Source of the DNA: Caldifarciminota bacterium
Lineage (GTDB): Bacteria > Hydrothermota > Hydrothermia > B15-G9
Direction of reading: 5' to 3'
DNA length: 41,558 nucleotides
Assembly: GCA_015489175.1 (NCBI GenBank)
Contig: WGAI01000040.1
Span: forward strand, 1-41,558
Under the pieces are notes generated by a model, which did no database searches, had not been told where the DNA came from, and saw only the letters and a list, made by a program, of their open reading frames with translations. Within the stretch, counting starts at the first letter, position 1. The number at the start of each line of letters is the position of its first letter. Positions 1 to 7,958 of this stretch are shown one piece after another. The position numbers were made by a program, and so were the translations under genes.

Positions 1-27
1 GGTTATCGGAAAGCTATTTCAAGGCCT

Positions 28-33
28 TAAAAT
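28..33 (+). promoter_or_regulatory. Candidate -10 box (TAAAAT) of the rlmI-like gene
   Basis: TAAAAT ends 7 nt before the ATG at 41 and no Shine-Dalgarno lies in between. This matches the leaderless arrangement seen at five other genes here. The -35 region falls at the window edge and does not look like TTGACA. An upstream reading frame in frame 3 (stop at 33-35) may be the end of a preceding gene. Confidence 0.4.
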
Positions 34-40
34 AGACCGC

Positions 41-1213
41 ATGCGAAAGGTTCGAGTTAAAGGCAGGGCAAAAGATTATCTAACGCATCCGTGGATCTAT
101 TCCAATAACATCGTCGAGGATCAAGGAGCTGCTCCTGGCGAGGCTGTTCTGGTTTACACGACAAAAAACATCTTCCTTGGCTCAGCGATATACAATCCAA
201 AGTCAAGGATAGCGTTGAGGTTCTACTCTAGGGAGAAGGAGGAACTCGATTACATTGCCATAAAAACGCGCATCTACAATGCCCATCTCAGAAGAAGCAG
301 AACAATAAGAAAAGAAAAAAGTTACCGGCTTGTTTTCAGCGAATCGGATGACCTGCCCGGTCTGATCGTGGACAGATACGGAAACGGCTTTGTAATTCAG
401 ATAGTTTCCATAGGTATGGAACAGAGGCGTAGCTACATAGTCGAGGCATTGGTTGACATCTTTAACCCTATTTTCATCTATGACAGGAGTGATTCTGTTT
501 TGAGGCGGGATGAAGGTCTATCGCCGCGATCGGAGCTGATGTATGGCGAACTACCAGAAAGTGTTACCATAGAATCCGCTGGGATGAAATACCTTATAGA
601 CATCGAGCAGGGGCAAAAAACAGGCTTCTTTTTCGACCAGCGCAACAATCGCAGGATTATCGAGTATTATTCAAAAGGTGTTTCGCGGGGGCTTGACCTG
701 TTTTCTTACACGGGCTCCTTTGCGCTCCACATGCTGAAAGGCGGCGCTGAGATCGTGTATGCGGTCGATCGTTCTCAGCACGCACTTGAGATGGTCCAAA
801 AGAACGCTGAGCTCAACGACATTTCTCCCGATAGGATTGTCACTTTCCGCAAAGATGCGTTTGAATTTCTGGATGAAATGGCGCTCGCCTCCGAAAAATT
901 TGACCTGATAGTGCTGGATCCCCCATCTTTCACGCGCAAAAGGAACAAGTTGAAAGAAGCGTTAAACGGCTATCGGGCATTGCATGAGCGCGCTATTGCT
1001 CTGCTTAACGACGGCGGCATGATAGCTACATTCTCATGCTCAATGTATGTGTCCCGTAAAGACTTGCTTGACTCATTTCATCAGGCGGCGAGGCGACTGC
1101 GGAAATCATTTTATGTCGTCGAGAACCTATATCAAGCCAAAGATCATCCGATACTGCTCGGATTTCCTGAGAGCGAATATCTCAAAGGATTTCTCTTTGC
1201 TCACAAGTCATGA
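41..1213 (+). CDS. RlmI-type 23S rRNA (cytosine-C5) methyltransferase
   Basis: The 390-residue protein has the architecture of the RlmI/RlmK-like class I methyltransferases. An N-terminal PUA-like RNA-binding domain (about residues 1-75, with the HPWIYSNNI segment) is followed by a Rossmann-fold catalytic domain. Motif I is seen as LDLFSYTGSF near residue 225, the acidic end of strand 2 as AVDRS, motif IV as LDPPSF near 295, and the catalytic cysteine motif as FSCS near 332. The family uses SAM to methylate C5 of a cytosine in 23S rRNA in the cytoplasm; the exact position (C1962 in E. coli) is inferred by homology. The frame is open to the window edge, but homologues begin close to this ATG, and a -10 box just upstream supports it. 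The stop overlaps the next gene by 4 bp. Confidence 0.85.
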   Translation: MRKVRVKGRAKDYLTHPWIYSNNIVEDQGAAPGEAVLVYTTKNIFLGSAIYNPKSRIALRFYSREKEELDYIAIKTRIYNAHLRRSRTIRKEKSYRLVFSESDDLPGLIVDRYGNGFVIQIVSIGMEQRRSYIVEALVDIFNPIFIYDRSDSVLRRDEGLSPRSELMYGELPESVTIESAGMKYLIDIEQGQKTGFFFDQRNNRRIIEYYSKGVSRGLDLFSYTGSFALHMLKGGAEIVYAVDRSQHALEMVQKNAELNDISPDRIVTFRKDAFEFLDEMALASEKFDLIVLDPPSFTRKRNKLKEALNGYRALHERAIALLNDGGMIATFSCSMYVSRKDLLDSFHQAARRLRKSFYVVENLYQAKDHPILLGFPESEYLKGFLFAHKS

Positions 1214-2295
1214 AGATAAAAGTCCTTGACCGATACATCATAACCGAGTTCCTGAGGTATCTTGTCATCTTTTTGTTGGGCGTAATCTTCATCTTCATAA
1301 TCGTCAATTTCTTCGAGCAAATCGACAAATTCATAGCCAAGAAGGCATCGATGGAGGCCGTTGTCAAGTATTACATGTATCAAATCCCTTACCTCGTTAA
1401 CCTTCTTTTGCCCATAGCTGAGCTGCTTGCGGTGTTTTTTGCAATAGGGGATATGGCTCGCCGTTTTGAGCTCATAGCGATAAAAGCAGCGGGAGTTGAT
1501 ATGTATCGCGTATTTGTGCCGATAATCGTTATCGGCATCATCAACTCGTTCATAGCGTTTGGTATAGGAGGCTATGTTTCGGGCAAAGGAATGAGAAAAG
1601 CGTTTGAAGTAAGGATGAGGGAGATCGAAAAGCGGCATTACTCGCTCCACAGGACATTTGCGCGAAACCTCTCATTTCTGGGGAAAGGCGGGCGACTTTT
1701 TTTCTTCGGCTCAATCAATGCGGTCTCAAACAGCGTAAGCAGAGCAATGATAATCGATTTCAAGGATGGCAAAATCGTAAGGCGCATAGACGCTAAATCC
1801 GGCAGGTATGAAAACGGCAGATGGACATTTTATTCCGTGATAGAACGCCATTTTTCAGGAGATTCCATAATCGTGTTCACCTACAAATCAAAAACTTACC
1901 CTGAAATAAAAGAAAAACCGTTCGAGTTTCTAAAAGTGAGCCTTGAGCTTCAGGAGATGTCATTAAGCCAACTATACATGCACAGGAAAGCATTGAGAGA
2001 GGCAGGGCTTGATTGTTCCGAGGTCAATACGGAGATACAGTTCAGATTTGCGTTCCCGTTGATAAATTTCGTGATTTTGATCTTCGCTTTGCCTCTTGCT
2101 GCATCACTACGCGGGCATGGGAAGGCTTACGGATTTGGGCTCGCTGTATCGCTAGCATTCGTCTATTGGAACCTGATTCAGATCTTCAAAGTGCTTGGGC
2201 AGACGGGCGAATTATCTCCTTTCATAGCATCGTGGACGCCAAACCTCATATTTTTTGCTGCTGGCCTGTTCCTCAATAGCAAAGTGCAGAGGTGA
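1210..2295 (+). CDS. LptF/LptG (YjgP/YjgQ) family permease
   Basis: This 361-residue membrane protein has the family layout: three N-terminal transmembrane segments (about residues 13-35, 55-80 and 95-120), a large soluble beta-rich domain (about 125-270, periplasmic in known members), and three C-terminal transmembrane segments (about 275-355). LptF and LptG form the membrane part of the LptB2FG ABC transporter that extracts lipopolysaccharide from the inner membrane, so the gene suggests a diderm cell. Only one paralogue is present, so LptF and LptG cannot be told apart with confidence; the N-terminus (LDRYIITEFL) looks LptG-like. Its ATG overlaps the stop of the rRNA methyltransferase gene (ATGA), indicating translational coupling. 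A strong hairpin follows the stop. Confidence 0.8.
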   Translation: MKIKVLDRYIITEFLRYLVIFLLGVIFIFIIVNFFEQIDKFIAKKASMEAVVKYYMYQIPYLVNLLLPIAELLAVFFAIGDMARRFELIAIKAAGVDMYRVFVPIIVIGIINSFIAFGIGGYVSGKGMRKAFEVRMREIEKRHYSLHRTFARNLSFLGKGGRLFFFGSINAVSNSVSRAMIIDFKDGKIVRRIDAKSGRYENGRWTFYSVIERHFSGDSIIVFTYKSKTYPEIKEKPFEFLKVSLELQEMSLSQLYMHRKALREAGLDCSEVNTEIQFRFAFPLINFVILIFALPLAASLRGHGKAYGFGLAVSLAFVYWNLIQIFKVLGQTGELSPFIASWTPNLIFFAAGLFLNSKVQR

Positions 2296-2302
2296 AAAGA
2301 AA

Positions 2303-2325
2303 GGGGCGGGCTGAAAGCCCGCCCC
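2303..2325. terminator. Strong hairpin between convergent genes
   Basis: A perfect 10-bp G+C-rich stem (GGGGCGGGCT paired with AGCCCGCCCC) has a 3-nt loop and lies between the lptG-like gene (+) and gdhA (-). On the minus strand it is followed by a T-rich stretch (TTTCTTTTC), so it probably terminates the gdhA transcript. It may also act for the plus-strand gene, although that side has no T-run. It resembles the hairpin at 8841-8865. Confidence 0.6.
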
Positions 2326-2350
2326 GACAAAACCAGCGCAAATTCAGCTT

Positions 2351-3601
2351 TTAGACCCAGCCTCTCAGTTTCATGCCCTCGACCACACGGCTGACAGCCA
2401 CGAGATAGGCCGCAAGTCTCGGGTGCACATTCTTCTCTTTATACATCTCATACATGTCGTGGAAGGCCTGGGTCATCTTCTTATCCAGTCTCTCATAGAC
2501 CTCTTCGGCGGTCCAGTAATAACCTGTGATGTTCTGCACCCACTCGAAGTAGGACACGGTCACGCCGCCAGCGTTTGCGAGGAAGTCAGGAATCACGAAC
2601 TTGCCGTTGTCGTGCAAAATCTTGTCGGCTTCAGGTGTTGTCGGGCCATTTGCGAGCTCGACGATGATGGAGGCTTTGATCCTGTTAGCATTCTCTTCCG
2701 TGATGACATTCTCAAGTGCTGCCGGGAACAGGACCTCAACATCCAGCTCGAGAAGCTCTTCGTTTGAGATCTTCTCGGCCTTTTCGTAATTGACAACTGA
2801 ACCGGTTTCGACTTTGACCTTGTGAACTTCCTCAAAATCGAGGCCATCGGGATTGTAAATTCCGCCCTTGGAATCCGAGACAGCCACGACTTTGGAGCCG
2901 AACATCTCGGTCACGAGTTTGTGTGCGAACTGGCCTGCGTTACCGTAGCCTTGAATGGCTACTTTTGCGCTCTTGAGGTCGATGCCTCTGACCTTTGCGG
3001 CCTCGCGAAGGGTATACATGCCGCCTTTTGCGGTTGCATCACCGCGGCCGAGCGAACCGCCAACACGGATGGGCTTACCCGTGATCACACCAAACGCATT
3101 GTAGCCGACTATCTTAGAATACTCATCCATCATCCATGCCATTATCTGAGGCGTTGTATAGACATCAGGAGCCGGGATGTCTCTTTCCGGGCCGATAAAC
3201 CTGCCCAGGGCACGGATGTAGCCCCTTGCCAGCCTCTCTTTTTCTCCCTCGCTCATCTCTTTGGGGTTGCAGATGATGCCACCCTTTCCGCCGCCGTAAG
3301 GCAGGTTGACGATGGCTGTTTTCCATGTCATCCATGCGGCGAGTGCCCTGACGGTATCGATAGTCTCGGCAGGATGCCACCTGATACCGCCTTTTGTCGG
3401 GCCAAGTGCATCGTTATACTGAACGCGGAACCCATGAAAAACTTTAACTGTGCCATCATCCATTCGGACAGGGATGGTCACATGGAGCTCACGCATCGGC
3501 CAACGGAGCATCTCATGGGTTGCCGGATCGAGCTTAAGATGCTCTGCCGCTTCGTCGAGCTGTTCCTGCGCTATTTTGAATGGATTGCGCTCCTTTGACA
3601 T
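2351..3601 (-). CDS. gdhA: Glutamate dehydrogenase
   Basis: The 416-residue protein is a complete Glu/Leu/Phe/Val dehydrogenase of the hexameric, roughly 420-residue class found in Gram-positives, archaea and thermophiles. The glutamate-binding lysine motif YGGGKGG lies near residue 103, preceded by GPTKGGIR. The dinucleotide-binding motif QGYGNAG lies near residue 220. The C-terminal substrate segments [11 protein letters not shown] and [14 protein letters not shown] are also present. It interconverts glutamate and 2-oxoglutarate plus ammonia; cofactor preference cannot be read safely. It is the last gene of a tight minus-strand operon, starting 2 nt after the restriction endonuclease stop with its own AGGAGG. 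A hairpin follows. With the acyl-phosphate operon it fits amino-acid fermentation. Confidence 0.93.
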   Translation of the reverse strand: MSKERNPFKIAQEQLDEAAEHLKLDPATHEMLRWPMRELHVTIPVRMDDGTVKVFHGFRVQYNDALGPTKGGIRWHPAETIDTVRALAAWMTWKTAIVNLPYGGGKGGIICNPKEMSEGEKERLARGYIRALGRFIGPERDIPAPDVYTTPQIMAWMMDEYSKIVGYNAFGVITGKPIRVGGSLGRGDATAKGGMYTLREAAKVRGIDLKSAKVAIQGYGNAGQFAHKLVTEMFGSKVVAVSDSKGGIYNPDGLDFEEVHKVKVETGSVVNYEKAEKISNEELLELDVEVLFPAALENVITEENANRIKASIIVELANGPTTPEADKILHDNGKFVIPDFLANAGGVTVSYFEWVQNITGYYWTAEEVYERLDKKMTQAFHDMYEMYKEKNVHPRLAAYLVAVSRVVEGMKLRGWV

Positions 3602-3603
3602 GA

Positions 3604-4350
3604 CTATGCCTCCTTTTGGGTTTGGTAATTGTCTGGTTTATCCATAATTTTTGCCTTTTTAATGACCTCATCGCCGATCTCATGCGGATCGACGAGATAT
3701 TCGTTAAATTCATGGATATTTCTGTCAGTTATCCCTATCTGGTATTCAATGCCACCTCGATGCTGGTGGCTCAAAAATTTGTTCTTTTTCACATCTCTGT
3801 TGCTCATCACCCAGTAATTAATTTTGTCAACCCATACACCGATAAAGATAAATACGTCTGCGACATCTATTTTTATCTGTTGGAAGTTCATCCAGAATGG
3901 CTTTTTATCTTCAAACCTCAATGCCCTTTCCAATATGCTACCTTTAATTTTTCTGTTTACGGCTCTCGCAGACTTAACCTCTACCCTTACACCGTCTATC
4001 CAGAGGTCGTATTCTCCGTTGTAGTCAGGATCAATGGATTTATTTGGCTTTTTAAACCTTGAATCCAGATCCATAATATGCTTATGTGCCCATACCTCGC
4101 CGAATATACGTGGAGCAAGTGAATATAGCTCAAGATATTTATTTGAAGAAACATAATCACTCCTGAGTTTTTCGTAATCCTCAAAAGATATTTTTCCTCT
4201 ATCAAGCAAAAACATTAGAACATACTCATACTCGTTAAATGGGAAGACAGAAAAAAGGCCTTTCAACCTTGCATTAAGTAACTCTCTATCCTTCTCATCA
4301 AGTGTTTCAGAGAGCTCCTTTAGGTAAAGTTTTAACTTCTCTAGATTCAT
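3604..4350 (-). CDS. Putative type II restriction endonuclease (PD-(D/E)XK)
   Basis: I do not recognise a named family, but the protein (248 aa from this start) carries a plausible PD-(D/E)XK nuclease core. An Asp in EYDLW (about residue 115) is followed by EVK (Glu124, Lys126) on predicted beta strands, and it directly follows a DNA methyltransferase gene. That pairing, and the absence of other candidates, make it the probable endonuclease that cuts unmethylated copies of the site the methyltransferase protects. An upstream in-frame ATG at 4362 overlaps the methyltransferase gene. I prefer the ATG at 4350 because a GGAG sits 6 nt before it and it begins 1 nt after the methyltransferase stop. 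The gene is visibly more A+T-rich than gdhA, consistent with horizontal gain. The recognition sequence is unknown. Confidence 0.65.
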   Translation of the reverse strand: MNLEKLKLYLKELSETLDEKDRELLNARLKGLFSVFPFNEYEYVLMFLLDRGKISFEDYEKLRSDYVSSNKYLELYSLAPRIFGEVWAHKHIMDLDSRFKKPNKSIDPDYNGEYDLWIDGVRVEVKSARAVNRKIKGSILERALRFEDKKPFWMNFQQIKIDVADVFIFIGVWVDKINYWVMSNRDVKKNKFLSHQHRGGIEYQIGITDRNIHEFNEYLVDPHEIGDEVIKKAKIMDKPDNYQTQKEA

Positions 4351-4351
4351 T

Positions 4352-5380
4352 TCACACTCCATATTTGTCTATCTCAGGGAATGGATTTCGCCACTGCCAC
4401 CCCGTTTTCCCTGTTTTTCTGAACCTTTCCAGCCTTCTGATTGTTATCTCAGCGAAAATAGGATCTATATCGAAAGTGTAGACTTTTCTTCCTAGAATTT
4501 CACCTGCAATCAATGTGGTCCCAGAATGTGCGAAGAAATCCACCACAAGATCGTGTTTCTGACTGCTACTCTCGATTATCCTTTCGATAGCTTTCAAAGG
4601 CTTTTGTGCATAACATCCTGGTACATTCTCCTCCATACGATAAAAAACCTGCTGGATATCGATCCAGACATTGCCTGGCCGTATCGTGGCAGATTTGCTC
4701 CTCTCAAGATTTTCTGTCAATTTTCCATTCACAACCTTGTAATATCCTCGCAAAACCTTTGGAATATCTGTGTAAACAACTTTAAAGAATGGATTGCCTT
4801 TGATGTAGTGAAGCAGCTCCTGACGAACCCACATCCAGTTTTTTTGTGTGCCGTAACCTCTTTGATTCCTGAGTGTTATGAAATTTCTAGCTTTGAGGGT
4901 TTTAAATTCACGCATCATTATCATGAAATCGGGAAGTGGTTGAAAATTGTCTCTGTAATCCGCTCCTAACCAAACATATAAATGGGCATTTTCTGACATT
5001 ACATTTATGGCGTTTTTGACCCATCTCCTCGAAAAGTCGAGGTAATCTGAAAGATCAATTTTGAAAAGCGATGTAGTGTTAGCGTTTCCAACGACCACAT
5101 TGTATGGAGGATCATTTATTATGAGCGTTGCTTTTTCGTCTCCCATGATTTTCAAGACATCCTCAAACTTGGTTGCATCCAAAACACCAACCTTATGTCC
5201 TTTCAAAGGATCCTCCCATATCTCACCGTATCTCAACCTGCAAAACGGCAATATCTTTTTTCTAAGCTCTCCATGCAAATCTATTCTTTTCAACCTCTCG
5301 GTTGTGGAAATATTACTCATGCCACTTTCATACCTGTCAAACAGGCTCTGCGCCCTGTTCTTGCCCTTGCTCTTGCTCAT
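4352..5380 (-). CDS. DNA methyltransferase of a type II R-M system (N6-adenine or N4-cytosine, beta class)
   Basis: The 342-residue protein carries catalytic motif IV as NDPPY (residues 89-93) and the SAM-binding motif I as DFFAHSGTT (about 281-289), followed by an acidic TFDID. Motif IV before motif I is the beta-class order. DPPY favours N6-adenine methylation, but N4-cytosine is not excluded. Motif I has His where FxGxG has the first Gly, a variation to note rather than proof of inactivity. It presumably protects the host from the adjacent endonuclease. Its start overlaps the tadA stop by 4 bp and its stop lies 1 nt from the endonuclease ATG, so both R-M genes are coupled to a housekeeping operon. 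No controller (C) protein gene is visible. Confidence 0.85.
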   Translation of the reverse strand: MSKSKGKNRAQSLFDRYESGMSNISTTERLKRIDLHGELRKKILPFCRLRYGEIWEDPLKGHKVGVLDATKFEDVLKIMGDEKATLIINDPPYNVVVGNANTTSLFKIDLSDYLDFSRRWVKNAINVMSENAHLYVWLGADYRDNFQPLPDFMIMMREFKTLKARNFITLRNQRGYGTQKNWMWVRQELLHYIKGNPFFKVVYTDIPKVLRGYYKVVNGKLTENLERSKSATIRPGNVWIDIQQVFYRMEENVPGCYAQKPLKAIERIIESSSQKHDLVVDFFAHSGTTLIAGEILGRKVYTFDIDPIFAEITIRRLERFRKTGKTGWQWRNPFPEIDKYGV

Positions 5381-5838
5381 GAGTTTTTCCTCCTAAGTTT
5401 CTGGAAAAACTCGCGCATCATGGCAGCTATCTCATCGCCGAATGGGCCTTTTCTAACCTTAAAATTGTGGTTGAGCCTTATGTCGGTGGGGATGGAATAG
5501 AGTGAGACCGATCCTCCGAATTTTGGGTCAGGCACACCGTAAACCACCTCTTTGATTCTCGCGAGCACCAGCGCTCCGGTGCACATAACGCATGGCTCTA
5601 CGGTAGAGTAGATGACACAATCCGTCAGCCGCCAGTTTCTGATCGATCTGGCAGCTTCCCGTATAGCGATAATTTCGGCATGTGCAGTGGGATCGGTTGT
5701 GGTTTCAGTCAGGTTATGGCCTCTGCCGACGACAACGCCGCCACAGACGACCACGGCGCCTATAGGGACCTCCCCGATTTGCATTGCTTTCCGCGCCTCT
5801 TCTATCGCTTCGCGCATAAAGACTTCGTCATTGCTCAT
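5377..5838 (-). CDS. tadA: tRNA-specific adenosine-34 deaminase TadA
   Basis: A compact 153-residue cytidine/deoxycytidylate-deaminase-fold protein. The zinc-binding and catalytic residues are HAE (His53, Glu55) and PCVMC (Cys83, Cys86). The motif GALVLARI follows, as in TadA. The enzyme deaminates adenosine 34 to inosine in tRNA-Arg(ACG), letting one tRNA read CGU, CGC and CGA. The substrate tRNA is encoded about 0.8 kb upstream on the same strand (6647-6720), so enzyme and target are neighbours. The ATG overlaps the upstream methyltransferase stop by 4 bp, and the stop overlaps the DNA methyltransferase start by 4 bp. Confidence 0.92.
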   Translation of the reverse strand: MSNDEVFMREAIEEARKAMQIGEVPIGAVVVCGGVVVGRGHNLTETTTDPTAHAEIIAIREAARSIRNWRLTDCVIYSTVEPCVMCTGALVLARIKEVVYGVPDPKFGGSVSLYSIPTDIRLNHNFKVRKGPFGDEIAAMMREFFQKLRRKNS

Positions 5839-6590
5839 CCCTGCCCCCGCTTTCTGGCAACCCAGATTATGCGTCTGCTTTCAACATCATAATCAGAAAG
5901 ATCATGGTCTCCAAAAACTTTGATAACATCAAATCCAAGTCCTTTGAGCAAGAAACTCAGTTCAGCAGATGTATAAAACCTGACAAAATTTGTTCTTTCA
6001 TCTATGAGATTGCCATCCAGTAATATTTTGCGCTTTGTGTAAGCACGCATTGTAACGGCGTCAAACCAACTCTCCTCAAGGACAATATACCTTCCGGCCT
6101 CAAACCACGAAAACGGATATAAACCTTTAATCACTCTTAGAGGGTTAGACATCTCTATCAAAATCATGCCACCGGGTCTTGTGACTCTCGCAATCTCAGC
6201 TAAAACTTTCATGTTATCCTCATCGTCAAAATATCCGAAGGATGTAAAAAACGAATAAACGCCATCAAATTCGTGGTCATCGAAAGGCAGGTCTCGCATA
6301 TCTCCTTCAACGAACTTGACATCAACTCCGTTCTGCCTTGCCCGCTCACGGGCAAGATTCAGGAGGTATGAGGAATAATCAAGTCCCACGACCTCAAATC
6401 CCCATTTGGCTAATTCAACCGCATGGCGACCCTGACCACACGCAAGGTCAAGAATTTTAGAACCCTGTGGCAGATTCAAAGCAGACTTTATGGCTTCAGT
6501 TTCTTTACGAATCTTTTCCGGCTGTTTGACAAACTCCTTGTAAATCTCAAAATAAATTTCATCGAAGAAGTTTTTCCACCAATCTTTCAT
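5835..6590 (-). CDS. Class I SAM-dependent methyltransferase, substrate unknown
   Basis: A 251-residue Rossmann-fold methyltransferase. Motif I is LDLACGQGRH (about residues 47-56), motif II ends in GLDYS, and further features are EGDMRDLPF (motif III region) and RPGGMILIEM (post-motif region). It belongs to the broad methyltransferase type 11/25 group that modifies small molecules, lipids or proteins, and nothing here fixes the substrate. Homology to the family starts at this ATG (MKDWW), which has AGGAGG 4 nt upstream; an in-frame start 33 nt earlier is less likely. It is the first gene of the operon with tadA, the R-M pair and gdhA, and lies about 55 bp after tRNA-Arg, so readthrough from the tRNA promoter is possible. 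Confidence 0.75.
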   Translation of the reverse strand: MKDWWKNFFDEIYFEIYKEFVKQPEKIRKETEAIKSALNLPQGSKILDLACGQGRHAVELAKWGFEVVGLDYSSYLLNLARERARQNGVDVKFVEGDMRDLPFDDHEFDGVYSFFTSFGYFDDEDNMKVLAEIARVTRPGGMILIEMSNPLRVIKGLYPFSWFEAGRYIVLEESWFDAVTMRAYTKRKILLDGNLIDERTNFVRFYTSAELSFLLKGLGFDVIKVFGDHDLSDYDVESRRIIWVARKRGQG

Positions 6591-6646
6591 CAGGCCTCCT
6601 TGTAAAAATGTCAAATTTAACATAAGGAGACAAAAAATAATAAAAA

Positions 6647-6720
6647 CGCGCCCGGAGGGAGTCGAACCCCCAACCTACGGATTCGTAGTCCGCCGCTCTA
6701 TCCAATTGAGCTACGGGCGC
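6647..6720 (-). tRNA. tRNA-Arg (anticodon ACG)
   Basis: A full cloverleaf folds on the minus strand: a 7-bp acceptor stem (GCGCCCG/CGGGCGC), a D arm, an anticodon arm with loop CTACGAA (anticodon ACG), a 5-bp T stem with TTCGACT loop, and discriminator G. No CCA is encoded. The A34 is the expected TadA substrate. It follows tRNA-Asn by 44 bp, probably in the same transcript. Confidence 0.95.
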
Positions 6721-6764
6721 AATGCGATTCATGACCATTGGTATTTTCATCAAATTTTCAGAAG

Positions 6765-6837
6765 CTCCCCGGGGGAGACTCGAACTCCCAACCTACGGGT
6801 TAACAGCCCGCCGCTCTGCCGATTGAGCTACCGGGGA
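6765..6837 (-). tRNA. tRNA-Asn (anticodon GTT)
   Basis: A complete cloverleaf on the minus strand has acceptor stem TCCCCGG/CCGGGGA, anticodon loop CTGTTAA (anticodon GTT), T loop TTCGAGT and discriminator G. CCA is not encoded. A consensus promoter lies 20 bp upstream. Confidence 0.95.
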
Positions 6838-6856
6838 ACTTCTTTGTCAGGTGGAA

Positions 6857-6885
6857 ATTATATTCGGCCGTTTTTAGCCTGTCAA
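6857..6885 (-). promoter_or_regulatory. Consensus sigma70 promoter for tRNA-Asn and tRNA-Arg
   Basis: On the minus strand a perfect TTGACA (6880-6885), a 17-bp spacer and a perfect TATAAT (6857-6862) precede tRNA-Asn. The 5' edge of the -35 box is 4 bp from an insertion-sequence end (6890-6923). Confidence 0.88.
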
Positions 6886-6889
6886 CAAT

Positions 6890-6923
6890 GCGTTATCACT
6901 CATTTAAAATGTTACCGAAATGA
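6890..6923 (+). mobile_element. Remnant of an insertion-sequence left end
   Basis: These 34 bp are identical to the left end of the decayed IS at 20556 and nearly identical (one difference) to the IS end at 41373. Homology stops abruptly at 6923, so this is either a deletion relic or a solo end. It abuts the tRNA-Asn promoter. Nothing else is seen between 6924 and the end of the next gene at 6991. Confidence 0.8.
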
Positions 6924-6990
6924 TGGGACAAGCGTTAAAGATGTTCTCCGAATTACAGCCGACCTTTTGCTTCTCCACTTAAGTGCAAAC

Positions 6991-7941
6991 CTATTTGGAG
7001 ATACGGTTCAGCCACTCGTCGTTGTAAATCTTGGTTATGTATTTGTATCCGCTGTCGGGGATTACTGTGACGACAAGGTCGTCAGGCGTGAGATTTGATG
7101 CAATTCTGAGGGCTGCGAGGATGTTGGCTCCCGATGAACCTCCGCCGAAAATGCCCTCCTTCAGCGCAAGCTCCCACGACATCCGAAAACTTTCGATGTC
7201 ATCGACCTGCACAATATCATCTATGAGTTCAAAATCGAGAAGTGGAGGCACGAAATCCGAACCAATACCCTCGATCTGATATTCGCTGTATTCAAAGTCC
7301 TCGATCTTCCTGAACGATGGATAGATAACGGAGCCTTTCGGGTCAACTCCTATGCATTTGATCGATCTTTTCATCTCCTTAAGGAACCGACATGTCCCCA
7401 TCAAAGTTCCACCCGTGCCGATGCCAGCGACCCAATGTGTCACCTTGCCATCTGTATCATTCCATATTTCAGGTCCGGTCGTCAGGTAATGCGCCTCTGC
7501 GTTGTCAGGATTTGACGACTGTGCCACATAGAAAAATTTGCCCCTTTCTAATCCGATTTTGAGGACAGCTTCCTCCTGCTCCTGAAAAGTACCGTCAACT
7601 TTTACAACTTCCGCTCCAAACGCTTTCATTGTGGTGACCTTTTCCAATGAGACCTTTGAAGAGACCACAAGGATGACTTCAAGGCCGTATAAAGCGCCAA
7701 GCATGGCGAGAGAAGTGCCTGTGTTGCCAGATGTTACCTCGATGATAGTGGTTTCAGGCGTGATGTCACCCCTGTCCATCCCCTTCCTGATGATGTGATA
7801 CGCCATTCTGTCCTTTATGCTCCCGCCGGGGTTCATAAACTCCAGTTTTACCGCTACTCTGGAGGGTATGTCAGATGTAAGTTTATCGAGATAAATTAGA
7901 GGCGTGTTGCCGATGGCATCCACGATCGATGATTTGTTCAT
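6991..7941 (-). CDS. Cysteine synthase / cystathionine beta-synthase-like PLP enzyme
   Basis: A 316-residue fold-type II PLP enzyme of the OASS/CBS family. The Schiff-base lysine is Lys43 in PGGSIKDR, the substrate loop is TSGNTGTSLA (about 69-78), and the phosphate-binding glycine loop is GTGGTLMG. The C-terminal half has IEGIGSDFVPPLLD and YNDEWL, which look more like cystathionine beta-synthase than plain CysK. There is no C-terminal CBS-pair (Bateman) domain. It makes cysteine from O-acetylserine and sulfide, or cystathionine from homocysteine and serine; sequence alone does not decide. It starts 17 bp downstream of the UPF0282 gene with a GGAGG and is probably the last gene of that operon. 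Confidence 0.85.
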   Translation of the reverse strand: MNKSSIVDAIGNTPLIYLDKLTSDIPSRVAVKLEFMNPGGSIKDRMAYHIIRKGMDRGDITPETTIIEVTSGNTGTSLAMLGALYGLEVILVVSSKVSLEKVTTMKAFGAEVVKVDGTFQEQEEAVLKIGLERGKFFYVAQSSNPDNAEAHYLTTGPEIWNDTDGKVTHWVAGIGTGGTLMGTCRFLKEMKRSIKCIGVDPKGSVIYPSFRKIEDFEYSEYQIEGIGSDFVPPLLDFELIDDIVQVDDIESFRMSWELALKEGIFGGGSSGANILAALRIASNLTPDDLVVTVIPDSGYKYITKIYNDEWLNRISK

Positions 7942-7958
7942 GCGGCCTCCTGTTTGGT

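Noticed and set aside
2822-3598. A 258-codon plus-strand frame opposite gdhA
   Set aside because: It lies wholly antisense to an unmistakable gdhA, and its translation has no family features; it is a by-product of codon bias.
6706-7098. A 130-codon plus-strand frame across tRNA-Asn and the cysteine synthase-like gene end
   Set aside because: It runs through a tRNA and an IS end; not a gene.
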